A stretch of DNA of 58,961 nucleotides, from contig CALSRS010000002.1 of NCBI GenBank assembly GCA_943788815.1, positions 1 through 58,961 on the forward strand. The letters are read 5' to 3'. Under the pieces are notes generated by a model, which was given only the letters and a program-made list of their open reading frames with translations, searched no databases and was not told the DNA's origin. A program made the translations under genes and the position numbers. The stretch is from an uncultured Gammaproteobacteria bacterium. Its GTDB lineage: Bacteria > Pseudomonadota > Gammaproteobacteria > Eutrophobiales > Eutrophobiaceae. This document shows positions 58,301-58,961 of this stretch, piece after piece. Numbering within the stretch: position 1 is the stretch's first letter; each line of letters starts with the position of its first letter.

Positions 58301-58961
58301 CCGTACCTGCAAAGGTCGCACCGTCACCAAAGGTAATGTTGCCTGAGGAAGTTGTGATGGTTACGTCGTGGGTCTCGTCATTACCCGTATCAGCCGAAGT
58401 GACTGTTTGAATAATCACCGCACCACCCGCATCCACATCAATGGCGCCGTCTGTGGTAGTCACGGAAGTTAAGGTAATGGCATCGGTCTCATTCAAACCA
58501 ATATCGCCCGCCGCACTGGTGTTGGCCGTGATGCTGTCTACTGCCGTGTCAATCTGAACTACTGTGCCACCTGTGCCACCAATGGCGCCGCCAGCATCCA
58601 AATCCGTACTCACGGCACTAATATCCACATTGTCCGCATTATCATCGTCCACAATGGCGCCGGCTGCATTAATAATTGCCGCATTGTCCGCCGTCACCGT
58701 ACCTGCAAAGGTCGCACCGTCACCAAAGGTAATGTTGCCTGAGGAAGTTGTGATGGTTACGTCGTGGGTCTCGTCATTACCCGTATCAGCCGAAGTGACT
58801 GTTTGAATAATCACCGCACCACCCGCATCCACATCAATGGCGCCGTCTGTGGTAGTCACGGAAGTTAAGGTAATGGCATCGGTCTCATTCAAACCAATAT
58901 CGCCCGCCGCACTGGTGTTGGCCGTGATGCTGTCTACTGCCGTGTCAATCTGAACTACTGT
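37359..58961 (-). CDS. Giant repetitive surface protein, beta-solenoid/haemagglutinin-like (5'-truncated by window edge)
   Basis: At least 7,200 residues in one unbroken frame; the N-terminus, with any signal or TPS domain, lies beyond the right edge. Nearly all of it is short beta-strand repeats rich in Gly, Asp, Asn, Thr, Ala, Val and Ile (patterns like GxITLxxx, DVTLDAGG), as in filamentous-haemagglutinin-type solenoids. The upstream part is a near-exact 132-aa repeat array with 354-aa interludes; toward the C-terminus repeats become progressively diverged. The last ~220 residues change character: C-x5-C (the only two Cys I find), coiled-coil Glu/Arg-rich segments, an acidic FGDEFGEDF stretch, and a second helical region ending VEYNWY. 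Likely secreted and surface-attached; adhesion or sheath formation is inference. No secretion partner (TpsB or T1SS) is in the window. The region is visibly more GC-rich than its neighbours. Confidence 0.9.
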   Translation of the reverse strand, partial: TVVQIDTAVDSITANTSAAGDIGLNETDAITLTSVTTTDGAIDVDAGGAVIIQTVTSADTGNDETHDVTITTSSGNITFGDGATFAGTVTADNAAIINAAGAIVDDDNADNVDISAVSTDLDAGGAIGGTGGTVVQIDTAVDSITANTSAAGDIGLNETDAITLTSVTTTDGAIDVDAGGAVIIQTVTSADTGNDETHDVTITTSSGNITFGDGATFAGTVTADNAAIINAAGAIVDDDNADNVDISAVSTDLDAGGAIGGTGGTVVQIDTAVDSITANTSAAGDIGLNETDAITLTSVTTTDGAIDVDAGGAVIIQTVTSADTGNDETHDVTITTSSGNITFGDGATFAGTVTADNAAIINAAGAIVDDDNADNVDISAVSTDLDAGGAIGGTGGTVVQIDTAVDSITANTSAAGDIGLNETDAITLTSVTTTDGAIDVDAGGAVIIQTVTSADTGNDETHDVTITTSSGNITFGDGATFAGTVTADNAAIINAAGAIVDDDNADNVDISAVSTDLDAGGAIGGTGGTVVQIDTAVDSITANTSAAGDIGLNETDAITLTSVTTTDGAIDVDAGGAVIIQTVTSADTGNDETHDVTITTSSGNITFGDGATFAGTVTADNAAIINAAGAIVDDDNADNVDISAVSTDLDAGGAIGGTGGTVVQIDTAVDSITANTSAAGDIGLNETDAITLTSVTTTDGAIDVDAGGAVIIQTVTSADTGNDETHDVTITTSSGNITFGDGATFAGTVTADNAAIINAAGAIVDDDNADNVDISAVSTDLDAGGAIGGTGGTVVQIDTAVDSITANTSAAGDIGLNETDAITLTSVTTTDGAIDVDAGGAVIIQTVTSADTGNDETHDVTITTSSGNITFGDGATFAGTVTADNAAIINAAGAIVDDDNADNVDISAVSTDLDAGGAIGGTGGTVVQIDTAVDSITANTSAAGDIGLNETDAITLTSVTTTDGAIDVDAGGAVIIQTVTSADTGNDETHDVTITTSSGNITFGDGATFAGTVTADNAAIINAAGAIVDDDNADNVDISAVSTDLDAGGAIGGTGGTVVQIDTAVDSITANTSAAGDIGLNETDAITLTSVTTTDGAIDVDAGGAVIIQTVTSADTGNDETHDVTITTSSGNITFGDGATFAGTVTADNAAIINAAGAIVDDDNADNVDISAVSTDLDAGGAIGGTGGTVVQIDTAVDSITANTSAAGDIGLNETDAITLTSVTTTDGAIDVDAGGLLTVQQNINNTGAFNINLTGVGIDVDTTTGGAHNVTIQTDSTGNLNIDAGAGTLTLQDEGTTEIALLTTIGTGNISINAADIVIETNDAGNQDQIVSGGTLTITSNGGTIGLGNDAVTAVSALELNDVEMDSLSSTGTLTIGNGASGRILLDRATTYGANDLKLVTGSFITDNSDANAFTSAGTLTLTSNGTVGIDNTDGNNTALTLGIDVNALTITGTGANNINVTDAGTSNTVYTIATGGAGNVVVTQTANNLNVGLVSTLGNVDLTTTNTTGGAIIDNGADNTVDIFGGTVTLTSNTGIGSSTADQDIETSATNLVASTTTSGDIVIDETDTITLTSVTTTDGAIDVDAGGAVIIQTVTSADTGNDETHDVTITTSSGNITFGDGATFAGTVTADNAAIINAAGAIVDDDNADNVDISAVSTDLDAGGAIGGTGGTVVQIDTAVDSITANTSAAGDIGLNETDAITLTSVTTTDGAIDVDAGGAVIIQTVTSADTGNDETHDVTITTSSGNITFGDGATFAGTVTADNAAIINAAGAIVDDDNADNVDISAVSTDLDAGGAIGGTGGTVVQIDTAVDSITANTSAAGDIGLNETDAITLTSVTTTDGAIDVDAGGAVIIQTVTSADTGNDETHDVTITTSSGNITFGDGATFAGTVTADNAAIINAAGAIVDDDNADNVDISAVSTDLDAGGAIGGTGGTVVQIDTAVDSITANTSAAGDIGLNETDAITLTSVTTTDGAIDVDAGGAVIIQTVTSADTGNDETHDVTITTSSGNITFGDGATFAGTVTADNAAIINAAGAIVDDDNADNVDISAVSTDLDAGGAIGGTGGTVVQIDTAVDSITANTSAAGDIGLNETDAITLTSVTTTDGAIDVDAGGAVIIQTVTSADTGNDETHDVTITTSSGNITFGDGATFAGTVTADNAAIINAAGAIVDDDNADNVDISAVSTDLDAGGAIGGTGGTVVQIDTAVDSITANTSAAGDIGLNETDAITLTSVTTTDGAIDVDAGGAVIIQTVTSADTGNDETHDVTITTSSGNITFGDGATFAGTVTADNAAIINAAGAIVDDDNADNVDISAVSTDLDAGGAIGGTGGTVVQIDTAVDSITANTSAAGDIGLNETDAITLTSVTTTDGAIDVDAGGAVIIQTVTSADTGNDETHDVTITTSSGNITFGDGATFAGTVTADNAAIINAAGAIVDDDNADNVDISAVSTDLDAGGAIGGTGGTVVQIDTAVDSITANTSAAGDIGLNETDAITLTSVTTTDGAIDVDAGGAVIIQTVTSADTGNDETHDVTITTSSGNITFGDGATFAGTVTADNAAIINAAGAIVDDDNADNVDISAVSTDLDAGGAIGGTGGTVVQIDTAVDSITANTSAAGDIGLNETDAITLTSVTTTDGAIDVDAGGAVIIQTVTSADTGNDETHDVTITTSSGNITFGDGATFAGTVTADNAAIINAAGAIVDDDNADNVDISAVSTDLDAGGAIGGTGGTVVQIDTAVDSITANTSAAGDIGLNETDAITLTSVTTTDGAIDVDAGGAVIIQTVTSADTGNDETHDVTITTSSGNITFGDGATFAGTVTADNAAIINAAGAIVDDDNADNVDISAVSTDLDAGGAIGGTGGTVVQIDTAVDSITANTSAAGDIGLNETDAITLTSVTTTDGAIDVDAGGLLTVQQNINNTGAFNINLTGVGIDVDTTTGGAHNVTIQTDSTGNLNIDAGAGTLTLQDEGTTEIALLTTIGTGNISINAADIVIETNDAGNQDQIVSGGTLTITSNGGTIGLGNDAVTAVSALELNDVEMDSLSSTGTLTIGNGASGRILLDRATTYGANDLKLVTGSFITDNSDANAFTSAGTLTLTSNGTVGIDNTDGNNTALTLGIDVNALTITGTGANNINVTDAGTSNTVYTIATGGAGNVVVTQTANNLNVGLVSTLGNVDLTTTNTTGGAIIDNGADNTVDIFGGTVTLTSNTGIGSSTADQDIETSATNLVASTTTSGDIVIDETDTITLTSVTTTDGAIDVDAGGAVIIQTVTSADTGNDETHDVTITTSSGNITFGDGATFAGTVTADNAAIINAAGAIVDDDNADNVDISAVSTDLDAGGAIGGTGGTVVQIDTAVDSITANTSAAGDIGLNETDAITLTSVTTTDGAIDVDAGGAVIIQTVTSADTGNDETHDVTITTSSGNITFGDGATFAGTVTADNAAIINAAGAIVDDDNADNVDISAVSTDLDAGGAIGGTGGTVVQIDTAVDSITANTSAAGDIGLNETDAITLTSVTTTDGAIDVDAGGAVIIQTVTSADTGNDETHDVTITTSSGNITFGDGATFAGTVTADNAAIINAAGAIVDDDNADNVDISAVSTDLDAGGAIGGTGGTVVQIDTAVDSITANTSAAGDIGLNETDAITLTSVTTTDGAIDVDAGGAVIIQTVTSADTGNDETHDVTITTSSGNITFGDGATFAGTVTADNAAIINAAGAIVDDDNADNVDISAVSTDLDAGGAIGGTGGTVVQIDTAVDSITANTSAAGDIGLNETDAITLTSVTTTDGAIDVDAGGAVIIQTVTSADTGNDETHDVTITTSSGNITFGDGATFAGTVTADNAAIINAAGAIVDDDNADNVDISAVSTDLDAGGAIGGTGGTVVQIDTAVDSITANTSAAGDIGLNETDAITLTSVTTTDGAIDVDAGGAVIIQTVTSADTGNDETHDVTITTSSGNITFGDGATFAGTVTADNAAIINAAGAIVDDDNADNVDISAVSTDLDAGGAIGGTGGTVVQIDTAVDSITANTSAAGDIGLNETDAITLTSVTTTDGAIDVDAGGAVIIQTVTSADTGNDETHDVTITTSSGNITFGDGATFAGTVTADNAAIINAAGAIVDDDNADNVDISAVSTDLDAGGAIGGTGGTVVQIDTAVDSITANTSAAGDIGLNETDAITLTSVTTTDGAIDVDAGGAVIIQTVTSADTGNDETHDVTITTSSGNITFGDGATFAGTVTADNAAIINAAGAIVDDDNADNVDISAVSTDLDAGGAIGGTGGTVVQIDTAVDSITANTSAAGDIGLNETDAITLTSVTTTDGAIDVDAGGAVIIQTVTSADTGNDETHDVTITTSSGNITFGDGATFAGTVTADNAAIINAAGAIVDDDNADNVDISAVSTDLDAGGAIGGTGGTVVQIDTAVDSITANTSAAGDIGLNETDAITLTSVTTTDGAIDVDAGGAVIIQTVTSADTGNDETHDVTITTSSGNITFGDGATFAGTVTADNAAIINAAGAIVDDDNADNVDISAVSADLDAGGAIGGTGGTVVQIDTAVDSITANTSAAGDIGLNETDAITLTSVTTTDGAIDVDAGGDVRILNVDSVGVSNDVDIVTSSGGDIIFGDSANTLNGEINSANDVILNAAGGIIDDDDALGDTDITANGTATLTAVTGIGSGTGALEREAIDLDVVSVSATNNGDGHIQLGQITPSSDLLVVQVSQTDDAGDSIVIAVDDGDLTIQAAGGGINATGAGAASGSILLQTWGSGGNLNINDTVDTILGQISLVSIYGGVLLAETGDITSVSGDISVQATAAGQVITMTDTGADSAIITATGGTIDIDADGNITLGSIVATNSTSITAIDIDSASGSILDGGDTAVDVIANTAVAQISLHADDGIGTGNAIETQVADLSAELSSTGVINILESDGAILRSLTTQGATVDDITISSTTGDLEIGVIVAGPAGDVTLDAIAGSITDATAEGSDLITGNVLDLDAATAIGATGQAIDTEAVTLSANTDTNAGDIYIDEATAVTVTSASTFDGDIDISTTNGSLTVYAVDSSNDDGAGADDDVTLTAGGVTSDVLLGDTGNDGIVTASNAINLTAGRNIVDNETTDNDDLVGVSATLQAGANIGDVADTTGVLSLGATDFIEVQLGSITLTVTGEADGTPAGDIAINDTSGAGTLTISDLNTPDSTSGADSAFVFIVKDNGDLDGSVLAVDNTAVDSNDHLGLIAPGTVTVSDGLTLNTLRMEAANLVNGNSLAATNFLAKSAASETFTGMNVANIDIAISGTNTLTYTQTGNTDLNISDLDATADGYGLLTADGDITVTHNGAATTGAIILNAVVEADTINDTVTLDSTNDEIVDGGNDNIEDVQAYAVVLNAATGIGAGTGIPAETTAIDLDATRLSADNSSSSDIQINETDGDTADGLAIGFVNNSDATSAIVINSSADIDSITNDGTADITGGTISLVAASGGIGNTSVVDVTASTALNADTNAGDDGNILIDSIGNLPLGAVTAGAGNITIDSTGNMSDANNDTAGNNLAGGVGTLTAAGGIGDSNALETALTSVSATTSATGTIELDETDAITLTSVVSDGAAADDIIVNAGGTITVTDADATLGDVTLDAGGAINSTTNDGVADVTGATINLTAAVGGIGTGSVVDVTATTALNADTDAGDDGNILIDSIGDLRLGLVNAGGGNVTLNSTGDITAVDNGIADVEGGIIILDALVGGIGTGGGVVDVTASTRFDADSSADGSNILIDSIGNLPIGLVDAAGGMITLASTGNMTDQDNGTANDLFGSAVTLTAVTGIGSTGTNGKLEAITSTVTATNTSSGGIFLNSLGGTAAGVGAVDFSSIQANPAGNVELMAVTGSTLTDVDAANGTIDVLVTGADINAVAVNTANNNQIDIETVTTGDITVDLVGAGTGTVNITSAGDIDSDVDDGVADVVGGTINLEATSGGIGNSQVVDVTGSTALNADTTADNANIQIDSINSLPAGVINAGGGNVTLDSTAAITDANGGTVNITGNILTVDAAGGISLDTTISSLNASISAAGAIDINETNAITLTDVDTSNGAITIVAGGAIIATDVQSLTDTDTNDIELISDTGNINVGNVSTGGNSGDVRLEADLAITDINGLAINIVADEFEAESGSGVDLDTTVNQIVANTSTAGVIVIEESNAVVLENMITANGAITVTAGGAITASNVVSTTDNDANDISITSTGGAIAVGVVNAGTTAGDVNLVASGAITDGDATTDVTAQVLTATAGGGISLDTNIVSLTATTSAAGAIDINETNAITLTNVTSSNGAITVTAGGAITATNVVSTTDNDANDISISTTTGNIVIDLINALALGDIIIDTNAGSVNAIGTGPHIIGDDLTIDATTGIGNDVAINTSDIDLLNTNTTNGNIGIVITAAEAVTVQSMTTGTGAISLTQNGNQSLTLNSVSTTTGGITISNNGGVGADLLISNNGISADGDTVTITVAGAIDDEQTNPDLIVDITATTLNITASEGIGGTAHVDTVIDNLNLIAGGNVSMNNSGSLDLVQFNTIGNATLVNNGAITDSGTVSITGVTTISSGGNDIILDSASNDFNTLVLSNTGNVTLVDTDNLEFGTSNINGDLVVESGTVTQSGSISVSGTTGITVGNNNDITLTNAANDFSGRVSVLNGNNVALTDTNTLTLDWMDINGNLITNAVTTSLSPVPDAARTTDFNVGGDIDFSSNGALNIARDTVLLSGTNTVLLTGTQVTGEAALQILTPLLSNLTISNGSGAGLLDARVFANFTGHLVIGGAIETPTRPAISNGSEVVTVNTDLLSIAANVALRSGSDITLLGSNISLDINSVVSSGGVGGNGAQNALDNDQVSLIAVGDANGGVSGPGDITGIYFPGTIEGASVLLVAANDIINANNLIVDANGGNLQAVVGTGNTPTFGVLNATPIDSTDATIPFLNGLAVGTGLNLNNLTFVQAQTLILGNLIGLEQIAFIDVGLFEEDLTLYGTIGQGIALSLAQCEEIEGCAPDVTETELDELIEGLEARIDEMERRLEEGAGRDQEQLESLLAGYEQELENFNNYKIELQQFYEADEDFDDGFGDEFGEDFATGEIRRLNTILDTVAARIDWLENLKANTDLRAQLSENTGVELTIEAIDEIIRATQQQIRFIERQIQQLLDGTQASLGSGFVAEVGDITLSRFPRYENELYSYNQYMKQVEYNWY
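37887..38021 (-). other. Shared C-x5-C module, copy in the giant protein C-terminus
   Basis: 45 codons reading LTLYGTIGQG at the start and CEEIEGC in the middle, aligned gap-free with the small protein; 16 identities and several conservative changes (Tyr/Phe, Ile/Val, Leu/Ile, Glu/Asp). It marks the switch from beta-solenoid to helical C-terminal region. Confidence 0.75.
39970..40960. repeat. Diverged tandem repeats (about 116 aa) in the giant gene
   Basis: Near-identical stretches recur at 40001 and 40349 (348 bp, 116 codons apart), with a further partial copy near 40760-40870. They encode TAGGAIT-x-NVVSTTDNDANDI and AAGAIDINETNAITLT elements. These resemble the 132-aa units further upstream but have drifted, so they look like an older expansion. 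Confidence 0.7.
41000..42620. repeat. Second family of diverged repeats in the giant gene
   Basis: At least four copies of a module encoding VVDVT-x-STALNADT...NILIDSIGNLPLG, with starts near 41010, 41700, 41930 and 42465 (plus coordinates). Copies vary in length and sequence. They sit between the 116-aa family and the unique solenoid region. Confidence 0.65.
45211..49170. repeat. Tandem block 1: ten 396-bp units (132 aa each)
   Basis: Ten head-to-tail units of exactly 396 bp, each starting (plus strand) CCACCCGCATCCACATCAAT. Units 2-10 appear identical. The unit at 45211-45606, the most C-terminal in the protein, differs from consensus at four bases I can see (including one Thr-to-Ala change). 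Each unit encodes 21 Asp/Glu, one His and no Lys, Arg, Cys, Met, Pro, Trp or Tyr. Confidence 0.95.
49171..50232. repeat. Interlude 1 (1,062 bp, 354 aa) between 396-bp blocks
   Basis: A distinct in-frame solenoid segment (LLTVQQNINNTGAFNINLT... through ...GDIVIDETDTITLTS) that shares only its edges with the 132-aa unit. It carries the only Lys/Arg of a superunit (GRILLDR and DLKL). It recurs at 54193-55254 with no difference seen. Confidence 0.92.
50233..54192. repeat. Tandem block 2: ten identical 396-bp units
   Basis: Again exactly ten 396-bp units, matching block 1 except for the four edge substitutions in the first unit of block 1. Block plus interlude is 5,022 bp (1,674 aa), the higher-order period. 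Confidence 0.95.
54193..55254. repeat. Interlude 2 (1,062 bp), copy of interlude 1
   Basis: Reads the same as 49171-50232, exactly 5,022 bp further on. This shows that whole superunits, not just single units, have been duplicated. Confidence 0.92.
55255..58961. repeat. Tandem block 3: nine full 396-bp units and part of a tenth, running off the window
   Basis: Nine complete units and 143 bp of another, all in frame and matching the consensus. The array therefore continues past the right edge; total copy number is unknown. Confidence 0.95.

Noticed and set aside
45352-58806. Identical 80-codon plus-strand frames every 396 bp
   Set aside because: They only mirror the tandem repeat of the minus-strand gene and recur with its exact period; nothing suggests translation.
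45211-58961. Regular repeats as a possible CRISPR array
   Set aside because: The whole 396-bp period is coding and invariant, with no short repeat plus unique spacer pattern and no cas genes.
45211-58961. Repeat array as pure assembly error
   Set aside because: Frame is kept throughout, interludes divide the blocks and the edge unit has its own substitutions. The copy number may still be wrong, so this is only partly dismissed.

Overview
The window looks like chromosome of a low-to-moderate GC gammaproteobacterium. The clues are gltX beside a tRNA-Ala(GGC)/tRNA-Glu(TTC) pair, a zinc-type glutamyl-tRNA synthetase, a TIGR02444-family protein, an HAE1-type RND pump, a SapC protein and a Pseudomonas-like wbpV-wbpL-wbpM gene order. 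No plasmid, phage, IS or CRISPR signal was seen, and no gene-free stretch exceeds 300 bases.

Region 1 (about 1-22,860, all minus strand, transcribed toward base 1) is a cell-surface polysaccharide (probably O-antigen) cluster. It opens with three UDP-sugar genes (UDP-glucuronate 4-epimerase, TviB/WbpO-type dehydrogenase, Ugd) and cysC. A winged-helix regulator follows, with a candidate promoter and a perfect 17-bp palindrome at its start. Then come rmlB, an asparagine-synthase-like amidotransferase, the Wzm/Wzt ABC exporter, a TylF-type and a class I methyltransferase, an 825-residue glycosyltransferase-methyltransferase fusion, two GT4 glycosyltransferases and manC. A WbpV-like reductase, WbpL-like initiating transferase and WbpM/CapD-like dehydratase precede a 3'-cut galU. 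Together these genes could make UDP-GlcA, UDP-GalA, UDP-GlcNAcA or GalNAcA, GDP-Man, dTDP-4-keto-6-deoxyglucose and UDP-QuiNAc or FucNAc, start a chain on undecaprenyl phosphate, extend it, modify it, and export it through Wzm/Wzt.

Region 2 (22,861-25,503) holds housekeeping genes: tRNA-Glu, tRNA-Ala and gltX on minus, a decayed tRNA lacking its anticodon arm, and a TIGR02444-family gene on plus.

Region 3 (25,500-35,996) is transport and redox: an RND pump and its adaptor (minus), a YdjA-like nitroreductase (minus), a MacAB-like set split into ATPase, lipoprotein adaptor and permease (plus), and an Atm1-type ABC exporter (plus).

Region 4 (36,019 to the right edge, minus) is the most unusual part. 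One reading frame stays open for 21.6 kb and runs off the window, giving at least 7,200 residues of a secreted, beta-solenoid-like surface protein. Much of it is a two-level tandem repeat: ten virtually identical 396-bp (132-aa) units plus a 1,062-bp (354-aa) interlude form a 5,022-bp superunit, and the superunit itself repeats. The giant gene is translationally coupled (TGATG) to a small secreted protein. That small protein shares a C-x5-C, coiled-coil, acidic module with the C-terminal end of the giant protein. A SapC-family gene follows 21 bp later. I propose giant protein, small module protein and SapC as one surface-structure operon, and the best candidate here for an undescribed system.
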